64,000 bases of DNA, taken from positions 37,887,001 through 37,951,000 of the forward strand of contig OX419758.1 in the NCBI GenBank assembly GCA_948567375.1. The letters are read 5' to 3'. The notes under the pieces are model-generated. The model worked only from the letters and a program-made list of their open reading frames with translations, made no database searches and was not told where the DNA came from. The position numbers and the translations under genes are program-made. Of the stretch, positions 19,790-31,130 are shown piece by piece (within the stretch, counting starts at the first letter, position 1; the number at the start of each line of letters is the position of its first letter). This stretch comes from Lunularia cruciata (lineage: Eukaryota; Streptophyta; Marchantiopsida; Lunulariales; Lunulariaceae).

Positions 19790-21635
19790 TGATTTCCTTG
19801 TAATCATGGAATCTTTGAACTCTTAGATGGTCATTTGTGCATTTTGGAGACAAGAAAGTGGCTCCCAAGTGACATCGTGAAGGAGATATCATGTTGAAAG
19901 GACCTTATATTCTTGATGTCATTGACAACCACGTTGGATGTCATGACATGCAAGTTTACAATGAAATTTATATTCCTCATGATGGTTAACAAGGATGGGA
20001 GAAGGAGGGGGTTGGACATGAGTGGAAAAGGAAGATGGATTAGAAACAAAAGGTTTTAACTTTGAAACATAGAAGATAGGATGGATTTGCATATGACTAA
20101 GCAAGGCGAGTTGATAAGCAATAAGAGAAATGATTTGAGTAACATCAAATGGACCTATCTAATTAGGAGCAAGTTTACAAACTTGGGTATCAAGCAAGAG
20201 AGGAAGGTTATTGGAAAAAAACATGACCTTATCACCTATTTGAAAGATGAGATCAAGATGATGCTAATCAACATATTGCTTTTGCTAATTTTTGAGCAAC
20301 AAGAAGATAAGACTTGGCTTGGTGTAAGAATTTAGATAATTTGGACAAGAAGGTAGAAGTAAAGGAATGTGAGATGCTAGAGGAGCAAGAAGGGAATCTA
20401 GAACAAGTGAGTCTCACCAAAAATGAAGGGGAGAAACATTGCTTGCATGTTTGGAATTATTGTAGGAAAACTTGGTAGTTACAAAATCCTATTTGGTATG
20501 GTGAATGTTGACAAAGGCACAAATCATATCTTCCACAATATGATTGGCACATTTGGTTTGCCCATTAGTTTGAGGATGATAGACCATAGAAAAATCAATT
20601 GTGGTGCCAAAATTTACTAGTGAATCAAGGATCATTGTCAAAGATGAGAACCTTAAGCATCCCATGGTGCTTGAAGATAATGTCAAAGTAAATCTTAGCT
20701 AGCATTGGAGCACCCATGGTATCTACGATGGTTGCCAATGAATATGCTTGCTAAATGTAATACCATTAGCTAGACATATTATCTAAAGGTGGAAATTGGC
20801 TTGGTAATATCTAGAAGAATGTTATATATGATGGTCTAATTAGATCAGATAGAAATATCATCACAAAATTATTTCCACTAATAGGGCAGATATTAAATCC
20901 CCCTTGAAAACTTCAGAGATAATTTTGGAGGCTTAAACAAATGAATTAGGCCTTGAAAATAAAATGGTTTATCCACCTAATGGGTAAAAATGTTGTTTAC
21001 TCCCTTGTATTTGTCTCATCAAGAGATTTTTAAGGGTACCTCACCCATGCTATTTTGAGTTTCTTATAAGAAGATTTCTCAAAGTTTCCTTCTAGTCAAA
21101 CTTGTTTGACCAACCAAATAGGACAAAGATTGATATATCACCAATCCATGCAGCTGATCTAAGGGTGAAGCTCACTGACATGTCACTAATCCATGTATCT
21201 GATCCAAGGATGGATAGAGCTCTCTTTGAGAAGATCCTCTTTGCTATATAACAAAGACAAGGTGCTCATTTGGAGCATAAAATTATTGATGGTTGAAGTC
21301 TTGTGTGTTTTCTCTTGGGGTTATCTTGTCCTCAAAACATTATACTAATTTTATCAACAAACACCATAATGGTGGTATGGCCTTGATCTATTTTGGGCAA
21401 GGATGTGATGAGGTGAAGACTGACATGTTTCCATTGGGAAGTGGTTGAAGTAGTTCATATGGTTTTGGTTGTTGATCTTGTTGTGTTGGCAGCTCTTACA
21501 AGAGCAAACAAACTCGTGAACTTCTTGTGCCATGTCTGACCACCACCATTGATATTGGAAAATACTAAAGGTTTGTTCACACCCAATGACAAACAATTGG
21601 TAATTCATGGGCTTCTTGAAGCCACATAAGTTAAA
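19790..21635 (-). pseudogene. Integrase and chromodomain remnants of element D
   Basis: Recognisable pieces are YHPQTNGQTKCANHIVEDM (about 20540-20610), LHMQIHPIF-like C-terminal sequence near 20090, and the zinc finger region QYQWWWSDMAQEVHEFVCSC (about 21495-21555) followed by KSCQHNKINNQNH. The family E solo LTR splits the core at 20756-21344. Frames are broken many times. Confidence 0.7.
20756..21344 (+). repeat. Family E solo LTR inside the integrase of element D
   Basis: 589 bp, starting TGTAATACCATTAGC and ending AACATTATA. Flanks are ctaaa (20751-20755) and ctaat (21345-21349), a 5-bp target duplication with one mismatch. Element D integrase resumes exactly at 21345. It contains a TATA-like ctttgctatataaca near 21240. 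Confidence 0.85.
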
Positions 21636-21851
21636 GGATCAACATGTCACCAATCCATGTAGCTTACCTAAGGATGGAGTTTGTTGACATGCCACCAATC
21701 AATGTATCTAATCCAAGGATGGAGCTTCTTTTGAAATGATCTTCTTTGCTATATAACAAAGACAAGTTGATCATTTGGGGCATCAAAGTATTGAGTGCTG
21801 AAGCCTTGTGTTTATTCACTTGTGGGGTTCTCTTGTCCTTGGAACATTATA
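21636..21851 (+). repeat. Partial 5' LTR of element E2
   Basis: Matches the last 210 or so bases of the other family E LTRs (gatcaacatgtcaccaatcc, ctttgctatataacaaag, ending cattata at 21851). The primer-binding site follows. Confidence 0.8.
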
Positions 21852-22599
21852 ATGGTATTAGAGTGAGTGTTTTAATCCAAGAGAGTGGATCACCCTCTTG
21901 GAAGAACACTGCTACTGATATTGAGTAATTTTAAGGAGATAAAATATAGTGCAAGCAATAGATTGAGGGTATTTTAGAGAGAGGGTGGGATGGAAGCTCA
22001 TGGAGGAAAATTTCTTGCACCTTGCTTTTTGTTCTTGAATCCGTTCTGCATCAAGATTATGTACATCTAGCATGAGCAAGTGAGAGTATATTTAGTTTAT
22101 CATTTTGGAGTAGGATTCATGGACATAATGATGAATTTGCCAAACTTGATGATTCTACCTATGGTGATATACAATAAAGAGTTTGACAATCTATATTTTG
22201 TTATGATGCAATGGATCTGAATATAAAAAATCCTTTCCCTTCCAGCACTCAAGTGAAAATCCATTATATAGTTAGACCAAAAGTGATATTTAGGGATTTT
22301 GTAGTCCATAATTTTGGTGCGGAATGTTCTCAATGAGAGATAGCCTCTAAGGTCCCAATGGTAGTCTTAATCATTTGTGCCCCCTCCTGGTGATCATATT
22401 AATCTTTTACTGAAGTAGGAAATATTGCTCTGTATACAAATAATGGAGCCGCAATTGTAGGATTTGATGCAAGGAATGCAAGGAATGTTGAACAATTTTT
22501 GAGAGATGAAGATGAAAATAAAGACATTGCAAAGTCAACTATGTACCTTCAAGAACAATCAAGTAATGCAAGAAGGGGAATCATCCCAAAACCCAATAC

Positions 22600-23470
22600 C
22601 AATGTCAAAGTACATGTAGAGTCACTCATTTGATGACACTAACCCTAGTCAACAATGAAGTCACATTGTTACTATGGATGAAGAAGACATGCAACATTGA
22701 GCCTTACAAGGGACAATGTTCTATGGGATTAGTGGAAAATTGGATTTCAAGAGTGAATAAACACTTTCAATTCTTCACAACCAAGACCACCAATCACTCC
22801 GTAGGCATGTTTGCATGTAGGTACTTGATAGATAAAGCTCTCACATGGTAGAATGATTGCAAACAATCAATGTTGGTAGTGAGAGGAGAGATCACTTGGG
22901 CAACAATACAAGAAGTATTATTGAAGAAATTTCAATCCGTATATTCTATGTAGATGGTTTGAACCAGACTATAGGAGTTAAAACAAAAGGAGAACATAAA
23001 AGAGTATGTGGAGGCAATTTTCAATTTTCAGTCTCAATAACCAATATGAGTCCAATAGAAACTCTTGACAATTTCAAATGGGAGTTAAAAGAGCAAATTT
23101 GCCAAGAGATAATGGTACAAAATCCTTGCACTATGTTTGAAGCCATTGCTTGTGCTCAAAGAATAGCATGGGTGCTTGGAGGAGATGAAAGTGTAGTCCC
23201 AACTCGACCCTATTGGGCTGAAACACCACACTTTGGTGGTGGACCAATTCCTATTGGATTAGGCAACATTTGGTTCCGAGGCCAAGGAACACAACCACTC
23301 CAAGGAGAACAGAGATGGGTCAAAGAAAGGAGAGATGGAGTCCCACAAGGAGAAGCACCTTAAGTAGAACAACAATGTTGTTACAACTATAGTAGAGTTG
23401 GACACATAGTTATAAATTGTTGTGCTTGTCTTCCTAGAGGCCCTCAACATCCCTACATGAAATCTTTGAA
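22600..23470 (+). pseudogene. Gag of element E2, decayed
   Basis: Open blocks include KKTCNIEPYKGQCSMGLVE and VENWISRVNKHFQFF (22630-22851) and FKWELKEQICQEIMVQNP (about 23075-23130). A damaged zinc knuckle, CYNYSRVGHIVINC, lies at about 23380-23420; its second Cys has become Tyr. The related element at 61.0 kb keeps CYNCG at this place. A frame change occurs near 22850 and a TAA at about 23361. Confidence 0.7.
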
Positions 23471-23639
23471 CAACATAAAGAGAAAAATTGAAGAGGAAGG
23501 TGCTAAAATCACATCAAAAAATGAAGATCACTAAGAAATGTACCTTTTAGGTGGTCCAATGGAGAAGAATAAAAGCAAGGGGAAGAAGAGGATGAGTGCA
23601 CAAAGGTTGAGGAAGACAAATGTACAATTGATTGTCATA

Positions 23640-23960
23640 AATGGAGCTTGAAGGCAATCAAGTGAAAATATTGATAGACCTTGAAGCAATATAGACTTTC
23701 TTGTCTTGCTCTATTGCAAGAAAGTTAGGGATGGAACTAGAGAAGGATAAGAATGAAGAAGTAAAGTTACCTAATAGGCAAATAGAGAGGATTGAGTCAT
23801 TACCTAGAAAGTTAACACTCTTTGTAAGAGAGTATTAGAAAGAAATTGAGTGGAGAGTGATACAATTAGCTTGTTGTGATGTGATCTTAGGCATGTTGTA
23901 GATGGAGCACTACAAATCCATGGTCAATTGGAGAAAGAGAGTAGCAAGAACTAGCTAATG
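23640..23960 (+). pseudogene. Aspartic protease of element E2, decayed
   Basis: Reads ELEGNQVKILIDLEAI followed by a TAG, then FLSCSIARKLGMELEKDKNE. The homologous E4 copy has IDLGAIENFLSC, so the D-S/T-G active-site position reads DLG or DLE in this family as seen here. It closes with CCDVILGML (about 23873-23900), the usual ILGxxW block. Confidence 0.6.
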
Positions 23961-24079
23961 GAAGATTATTGGGGATAAAGAAAGATTTTAAAGGCAAGGA
24001 CTGCCTCTTTATGTCATATGTCATAGGGACAACACCTATTAAAAAAAAAGATTGATGTTGCATGGGTATAATAAGAAAA

Positions 24080-24900
24080 GTTCAAAGAAGTTGGACACAA
24101 ATCATTGGAAAAATTCATGAGAAGTTGAAAAATGTGGTCAATGAGTTTCATGATGTTTTTCCACCAAAAAGGAGAGTAGATCATAAAATTGATTTGCATA
24201 TCAAGATTAGCATCAAGATCATAAAATAGATCATAAAATAGAGATACTTCTTGGGAAGACACCTCCTTGTAAGGCCTCTTATCAACTATCACCTCATGCA
24301 TTAGAGGAGTGTAAGGTTCAAATTGAGGATATGCTGCAAAAAGGATTTCTCCAAACCAACATATCACCATATGGGGCTCTTGTCTTATTTTTGAAGAAGG
24401 ACAGTACAATGCATATGTGCATTGACTATTGGGACCTAAATCAACAAATGAAGAAAAACTACCCATTACCTTGGATAGATGACCTATTTGATCAACTCAA
24501 GGAGGAAAAATACTTCACTAAACTTGATCTATGGAGTGGTTACAACCAAATCAAGATTATGGAGGAAGAAATATATAAAACTACCTTCCAAATAAGGTAT
24601 GGTCACTTTGAGTACTTGGTGATGTTGTTTTGCCTCACTAACATATCAACCACTTTCATGAGTTTGATAAATGATATATTTCATCCATACTTTAGACAAA
24701 TCTACTATCATTCTCCTTGATGACATCTTAGTCTATAGCAAGACAATGACAGTGTACAAGCAACATCTGTGAGAAGTCTTCTTGATTCTATGACAAAATC
24801 AATTATATGCCAAAATCTCAAACTGCAAGTTTAGCAAGTCTTAAGTAGACTACTTGGGGGGCATGGAGTAAGTGTAGAAGGTATCCAAGTATTAATAAAT
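24080..24900 (+). pseudogene. Reverse transcriptase of element E2, decayed
   Basis: The 129-codon block 24331-24720 carries [46 protein letters not shown] (first catalytic Asp) and a [15 protein letters not shown] segment. The catalytic pair appears after a frame change as [12 protein letters not shown]-like sequence near 24715-24745. There is an internal duplication upstream (about 24190-24245, gatcataaaata repeated). Confidence 0.75.
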
Positions 24901-25529
24901 AAAATAAATGTCATTTAGAAATGGGTGCTCCAAAAGATCAGACTTAGCTCAAGAGTTTCTTGGGATTGACAAGGTTCTATCATCAATTTGTCAAGGACTT
25001 CTCCAAGGTCACATAACCTCTAATGGCACTACTTGGCAAGGAGAAGAAATGGATGTGGGGAATTTCACAAGAATTGGCCTTTCAATAATTGAAAGATATA
25101 CTATTATATGCACCAATCTTGAAATAATATGACCTAAAATGTCCAATCAAGTTGGCTATAGATGTATCAAGCATTATGATAGGAGCAGTCTTACAATAAG
25201 AATTGAATGAAAAAGAGCACCTAGTTGTATATTTCTCTCAAAATTTATTATTGGAAAAGTGAAACTATCACACCATCAAACAAGAAGAGTTGGCCATTGT
25301 CCTTACAACTAAGAATTAGAAGCATTATCTTTGCAAGAAGGCATTTGTAGAAGAGATAGACCATAACCTCTAGTCTACCCTGAGACACCAAAAGATCTAT
25401 CTTGTTGATAGATTTGGTGGTAGAGTAGAGACAATGGTTCAACATGACAATCATATATGTGGAGGAAAGAAGTAACTTGTAAATGCATTCACTCAAATGT
25501 CTAATGCAAACAATTTGATGGTAGGTCAA
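24901..25529 (+). pseudogene. RNase H of element E2, decayed
   Basis: Reads KLAIDVSSIMIGAVLQ-like sequence near 25155-25195, the active-site Asp block, and KKCNYHTIKQEELAIV near 25255-25300. Stops are frequent. It lies between RT and integrase as expected. Confidence 0.6.
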
Positions 25530-26600
25530 GATGAATCCAAAATTTTGGCCAAGGATTCTTAATTCTACAAAGATTGACCCACAAATTGTAGGAGCTCAAT
25601 CATCCAAAAGCATAACCATTACCCAAGGACTCACCTTTCATGATGGCAAATTATGGATCTTGGATGCCCCAGACCTTAGAACTACCATCATAGTAGAATG
25701 TCATGATTTTGCAATTGCAAGTCATATTGGAGAGGACAAGACCCTAGATGGAATCAAATACTATTAATATTGGTCCAAGATGAGCAATGATGTGAGTACA
25801 TTCAAAGCTTCTTACTTTGTCAAAAAAATAAAGCCTTTAATCAGGCTCTCATAGGACTCCTTCAACTCCCTATTCCTACCTAATATTGGGAATAGGTCAG
25901 AATGGATCTGGTTTGTGAATTGCCCAAGACCACCTCAAGGTTTGACTCCATTATAGTCTTTCTAGATTGACTCAATAGAATGATTCATGTGTGTCTTATG
26001 ACCAAGGATATGATTGCTCCATAATTAGCTCAATTGTACTTAATTATAGTCTTTTCTCACCATGACCTATCTTGAGTGCTCATCACCAACCAAAGCACTC
26101 AATTTGCTAGTTTGTTTTGGAGAATACTCTTTGGCATCTTCAAACCAAATTGGCCATGTCCATGGCATACCATCTATAGACTGATGGACAAATATAGTGG
26201 GCTGATTGCACTATTTAGGACATGCTTTGGGAGCTTCACCTTAGAATGGCAAGAAAGGTGGGACACCTTACTTCCATTGGTGGCTTTGCCTGCAACAATT
26301 CAATAAATGCATCTACACAAGTCACACCATTCTTTCTCATGTATGGAGTCTATCTTCAAGCTTGGTAAAATTCTACCCAATGGCTACAAAAGGTTGATGT
26401 TATCAACACTCTTGTTTTCAAAATCCAATAAGGTGTGGAGAACACCAAGTGCAAGGTGTAGGTCACCCATAATCAACAAAAATAATATGTAAATACACAC
26501 CATATGCACATGGAGTTCAAAATTGGGAATCAAGTCTGGCTGTACACAAGCAACCTCATGTTGGTTGGCATTTGTAAGCTTAGACTTCATTTTATTAGGC
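25530..26600 (+). pseudogene. Integrase of element E2, decayed and fused to LTR sequence
   Basis: The zinc finger begins ECHDFAIASHIGEDKTLDGIKYY (25695-25767). The core has LVCELPKTTS-like sequence near 25910-25940, LITNQSTQFAS (26079-26110) and a damaged HTIYRLMDKYSG block (26170-26205). The C-terminal VWLYTSNLMLVG near 26538-26573 runs directly into LTR sequence at about 26611. The polypurine tract and LTR start are therefore missing. Confidence 0.65.
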
Positions 26601-26610
26601 TTTTCCCATC

Positions 26611-26975
26611 CACTTTAGAGCTAATTTTAGAGGCCTAAATGAATGAATTAAGCCTTGAAAATTGAAATATTCTATCCTCATGGGAGAAAAAAGAGCATTT
26701 CCTACTCCCCCTTATTTGTTTCATTGAGAGCTTTCCAATGGTACCTCACCCATGCTATTTTGAGCTTCATACAAGAAGATTCTATAATGATTCATTCTAG
26801 TCAAATCTTTTGACCAACCAAATAGGAAAAGGATCAACATGTCACCAATACATGTAGTTGATATAAGGATAGAGCTTGCTGACATGTCACCAATCCATAT
26901 ATGTTTGATCCAAGGATAGAGTTCTCTTTGAGTGGATTGTCTTTGCTATATAATAAAGACAAGGTGCTCCTTTGG
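26611..26975 (+). repeat. Partial 3' LTR of element E2
   Basis: Aligns with the middle of other family E LTRs (actttagagctaattttagaggcc onward) and stops at ctcctttgg, where copy A inserted. The rest of this LTR is not found after copy B. Confidence 0.75.
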
Positions 26976-27387
26976 TGTAACAATATGGAGTTTAGCGATG
27001 AAGTTAATCAAGGCTAACAAAGAAGCAAATAGGCCAAATTAGCCTAGAATTTTCAAAAATCATCTATGAGGCTTCTTAGGAAGCTTCCCAACTAGCTTAG
27101 CTTGCACTTAAGTGGGTAGCTTCTAGAAGCTTCCAACTAGCTTAGCTTACATGCCAAATATGCGACTTCTAGGAAGAAATTTCTTGAGAAACTTCTCGGT
27201 TAACTTGGCTTGCACTCCCAAGAAAGTGGCTTAAGGAAGCTTCTTGAGAAGCTTCTCAAAAGCCTTGTATGCTCTTTATAAATACCAAAGCCAAAGCTCA
27301 TGCTAGGTATTTAGAGTTTTCCACACTTGAGTATCCCATTGTGATCTTCCATTATCTTATTTCTCTCCTTGATCTTGATATTTTACA
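26976..27387 (+). repeat. 5' LTR of family A copy A
   Basis: 412 bp, TGTAACAATATGG to ttttaca. TATA box TATAAATA at 27277-27284; a perfect heat shock element match at 27120-27134 (cTTCtaGAAgcTTCc), about 143 bp upstream of it. The second element seen in other copies is degraded here (gaattttcaaaaa). Confidence 0.9.
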
Positions 27388-27689
27388 TTAGTACCAGAGC
27401 AAGAATGAGATGGGTGGAATTTATAGACCACTAAATCTATTTCTGCCAAACCATTGGGATTTTTGTGTTTGAGTACTACCCAAGCATCATTTTACACAAT
27501 TCATCACCTCATGCTTTGGACAAGATTTTCTAAATACAATCACTTTGTCTAAGGAACCCTTAGTACTTTAGGTTGTAACTTATGGAGAATAATGGGTGTG
27601 TTGCATTTTTATGTATTAATAAATTAGATAGATTGGGGATGGTGTGATAGAGTAGTAACCATAGCAGAAATTCTAAGGTTATTGTTGCT

Positions 27690-28570
27690 ATAAAATAGTA
27701 AATTGAGCACCTTACTTGATTGTTGGATGAACAAGATCATCAACAACAAGAGCACGTACAAAGAGTACCAGTTTGAGAAGGAGAAAGACCAAATTTGGTT
27801 CCCAAACCCCAAGGCTTTCAAAAGCAAGAATCTCTCGGGTGCGGTGGAGAATTTTGTGTTTGATTGCAAATATTATTTTGAAGCTACCAATCTTCAAGAT
27901 GAAGAGAAACAAATTCTCTTGGCTTCCAACCAATTGGATGGAGTAGCAAAGCTATGGTGGTAATTCTGAGTGGAGCAAGCTGAATGAAATTTTTTTGCAT
28001 CAAACTTGATATGGGCAGAATTCAAGAGTGCAATAATTGGTCAATTCCAAGCTATAAATACCACACAACCTGCATAAGATAGGTTGGTAGAGTTGAAGTA
28101 GATTGGCTATGTAAGAAGTTACATATCACAATTCCATAACACCATCATGAAAATTCTAGATATATTGGAAGATGAAGCTCTGGATTGATTTGTGAGGCGC
28201 TTGATGCCACGAACCAAATTAGAGGTAACTATGCAAGAGCCACAACACTTGGAGGAAGCCATGCGGTTGGCAAACCGCTTTGATTCCTTGGTTGCAACAA
28301 CTTGGTGTCAACTTTGACCTCCATAGAACCTACCAATACACTACACACGGGGTGGAGGAGCCAAATACCAATAGAGATTAATGCCATTCAATGGAGACCA
28401 CTTGGCACTATAGATAGAGAAAAATTATGATAAAATGGTTATTATTTCTATTGTTGCCAAATTGGACATTGCATTGCAAAATGCATACTCAAGAATATGT
28501 GACCTCAACAAGTTGCCCAAATGGAGTTTGTGGAGAAAAATGATAAGGGAAACAAGGAATCTTAGTAGGA
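27690..28570 (+). pseudogene. Gag of family A copy A, decayed
   Basis: Reads TLLDCWMNKIINN, VENFVFDCKYYFEATNLQD and QILLASNQLDGVAKLWW (27870-27960). A TAA follows at 27961. The zinc knuckle CQIGHCIAKC-like remnant lies near 28450-28490. Several in-frame stops follow 28070. Confidence 0.8.
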
Positions 28571-28594
28571 GATTTTGAGCCACATATAAGAATC

Positions 28595-28948
28595 TTGATT
28601 AGTTCTAATGGGATTGAAGGCTCAACCTATGCAAGTTTGCTTCACTTGCAAGGTATGATAATTGATTGTGGTTGTAGGATTTTGGTTGATTCAAGAATTT
28701 CAGAGAATTGTATGTCCATACAATTAGCAAAGGAATTACAAATTCCTATCAAGCCAATAATTGGAAGCAAATTGATGATGGTGGATGGTAGAAAGGGTTC
28801 TATATTCTATACCTCACATCTTGTTATATTCAGGATTGGGAAGGAGTATTTGGAGTGTATGAGGTTTGTAGTTGCACCTCTACACTATGATGCCATTTTG
28901 GGGTTGCCTTGGCTTGACTATCATAAGGTTCAATTTCATTGGACCTAA
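28595..28948 (+). pseudogene. Aspartic protease of family A copy A
   Basis: A 117-codon open block: GSTYASLLHLQGMI, ILVDSRISENCMSIQLAKEL, IPIKPIIGS and YDAILGLPWLDYHKV. The active-site D-S-G has become D-S-R. It ends at a TAA where the other copies continue into the linker. Confidence 0.82.
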
Positions 28949-29034
28949 CAATAAATTCAAGTACAACACCAAGGTAGGAATTTTGATTAGATAGTTTGGC
29001 ACCTTTGAGTAAGACACCTAAGAATAATCAATCC

Positions 29035-29700
29035 CAACATGGGAAGTTTGTCAAGAAAGGAGCCATAGAGCAAGCTTTGAAGGAAGACAACTCCCAAGAT
29101 GAGAAGTTTGTCAAGAAAAGAGCCAAAGTGTAACAATATGAGTTTAGCGATGAAGTTAGTCGGGCTCACGAAGTAGCACATAAGACAAATTAGCCTAGAA
29201 TATTCCAAAAGTATCTAGGAAGCTTCTTGGGAAGGTTCTTGGCTAGCTTAGCTTGCACCTCAAGTAAGTAGCTTCTAGAAGCTTCCAACTAGCTTAGCTT
29301 GCATGCCAAGTAGGCGGCTTCTAGAAGGAAACTTCTTGAGAAGCTTCCTAGTTAACTTGGCTTGCACTCTAAGAAAGCGACTTGAGGAAACTTCTTGACA
29401 AGCTTCTCAAGGGCCATGTATGCTACCTATAAATACCAAAGCCAAAGCTCATGTTAGGCATTGGTAATTTTCCCTCATTCAAGTGTCCCAATGTGAGTTT
29501 CCATTCTCTTATTTCTCTCCTCGGATTGGTCTTTTATACAAAGAGTAAGTTTTGAAGGAAGATAGGTCCCAGGATGGGAAGTTTGTTAGGAAAACAACCA
29601 TAAAGCAAGCTTTGGAGGAAGATAAGTCCTTAGATGAAAATTTTTCAATGAAGCAACTATAGAGCAAGCTTTCAAGGAAGACAAGTTTATTTTTGCGATG
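29035..29700 (+). repeat. Linker tandem repeat of copy A (about 4 units), split by a solo LTR
   Basis: Units of about 60 bp encode GKFVKKGAIEQALKEDNS-like motifs. Two lie before the solo LTR (29035-29128) and two or more after it (29544-29700). The LTR landed inside the second unit. Confidence 0.65.
29129..29538 (+). repeat. Family A solo LTR inside copy A
   Basis: 410 bp with a perfect 5-bp target duplication CAAAG (29124-29128 and 29539-29543). The 5' end is TGTAACAATATG. The 3' end reads TTTTATA where other copies have TTTTACA, a C to T change in the terminal CA. A perfect heat shock element match lies at 29272-29286. No internal element sequence is present. Confidence 0.92.
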
Positions 29701-29754
29701 CAGATCAAGCCAATTACACAAGGGAAATCCAAGGAGTGTCAAGAGCCTCATCAA

Positions 29755-30600
29755 GCAATGGTTGATCAAATAGTTTAGGATTTTGCAGATGTGTTTCCAT
29801 GGGATTTGCCAAAGGGATTACCCTCTAATCGTGGTATACCATTCAAGATCGAGTTATTGCTAGGGAGTCCTCTAGTGAGTAGAACAATCTATTGGTTCTA
29901 ACCAAAGGAGTTAGAAGAGTTACAAACAATAGTTACTGAGTTGTTAGAGAAGGACTTCATATGACATAGTACATCTCCTTGGGAAGCACTGATATTATTT
30001 GTTCCAAAGAAGGATGGAGACTTTGTTTTTGTATTGATTACTGTGAGCTCAATAAATAAATAATGAAGAATGCAAATTCCTTGCCTCAAACTATTGACTT
30101 GCTTGATCACTTGAGTGGAGCATGATACTTCTCCAAGTTGGATCTTCATAGGAGCTATTGGCAAATTCCCATTGATAGGGAAGATTAGCAAAAGATTGCC
30201 TTTTGCACAAAGTATGTGCATTTTGAATGGAGATTTCTACCTTTTGGGCTCACTCATGCTCTAACAATCTTCATGGATCAGATGCATTGGATGTTGGATG
30301 GACTATTGGATTAGTACATAGTGGTGTTCTTGGATGACATTTTAAACTATAGCAAGACAAAGGCAAAACATGCAAATCATTTGCGAGAAGTCCTAAGGCA
30401 ACTATGTCAATGGAAGTTTTATTGCAAGAAGTCAAAGTGTGCCTTTTGGCAAAAGGAAATTACCTTCTTGGGTCACAAGATCTCATCAGAAGGGATCAAG
30501 ATGGAAGAGGAGAAAAGCAAAGCCATTATGGATTGGCCTATTCCAAAGGATGTCATAAAGGTGCAAGAATTTAATGGATTAGTAAGTTTTTTTTACTGAC
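29755..30600 (+). pseudogene. Reverse transcriptase of family A copy A, decayed
   Basis: Reads HQAMVDQIV near 29749, KDFI near 29950 and a damaged VPKKDG block near 30003. The catalytic region survives as [20 protein letters not shown] (30318-30380). The C-terminal part [19 protein letters not shown] is intact to about 30500. Stops such as TGA near 29961 and TAG near 30187 interrupt it. Confidence 0.8.
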
Positions 30601-31130
30601 GGTTCATCTATTGTTATGTGCACGTGGCAACACAATTGACTAACCTATTAGAGAAAACTCAAGCTTCAATGGGCCGCCAAGCATGAAGAAGCATTCTAAA
30701 AGCTAAAACATATCGTGTATTGAAGACACATTCTTCAACCATATGATCCTCAACTATTTTGTGTGGTTGACTTTAATGCTTCTAACTTTGCCATTGGAGC
30801 TATGTTGCAATAGGAATTCCTAGATGGGTTACATCCCATTGCCTTTGTGTCTCACTGATTAAACACTACAAAAAGGAATTACTCTGCATGAGATCAAGAA
30901 CAACTAGCAATGGTGCCACCAAGGTATGGAGGCATTACCTCTTGGGAAAATAAGTGATTAGGCAAACCAATCACAAACCCTTGTTGAAGACATTACATTT
31001 AGAATACATGAAGAGTTGACATCGTTGATGGGACGAGAAACTCCAATTTTTGACATCAAAATTGAATACAAAATTGGTTGGTTCTATGTCATCCCTGATG
31101 CCCTATCACAATAATCTGATTTGAAGTCTC
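30601..31130 (+). pseudogene. RNase H of family A copy A, decayed
   Basis: Contains FCVVDFNASNFAIGAML (about 30757-30810; active-site Asp changed to Asn) and a damaged HKPLLKTLHLEYMKS block near 30970-31015. Numerous stops. Confidence 0.7.

Larger units (their letters stand above)
18914..21635 (-). mobile_element. Truncated family A element D
   Basis: On the minus strand this is the 3' half of a chromovirus: 3' LTR (18914-19768), polypurine tract (19769-19790), chromodomain remnant and integrase up to the zinc finger near 21600. It stops abruptly at about 21635, where a family E LTR begins in mid-sequence. A family E solo LTR interrupts the integrase and a foreign 430-bp piece interrupts the LTR. 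It is more diverged than copies 1 and 2, so it is probably older. Confidence 0.8.
21636..26975 (+). mobile_element. Family E Ty3/gypsy element E2, both LTRs truncated
   Basis: Plus-strand order: partial 5' LTR, primer-binding site (tggtattagagtgag from 21853), gag with zinc knuckle, protease, RT, RNase H, integrase, partial 3' LTR. The left LTR is missing its first part and joins element D at a short homologous stretch (aag-gatca). The 3' LTR lacks its first part and is interrupted at 26976 by family A copy A. The coding region has many stops. It is a different lineage from family A: its RT reads [18 protein letters not shown]. Confidence 0.85.
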
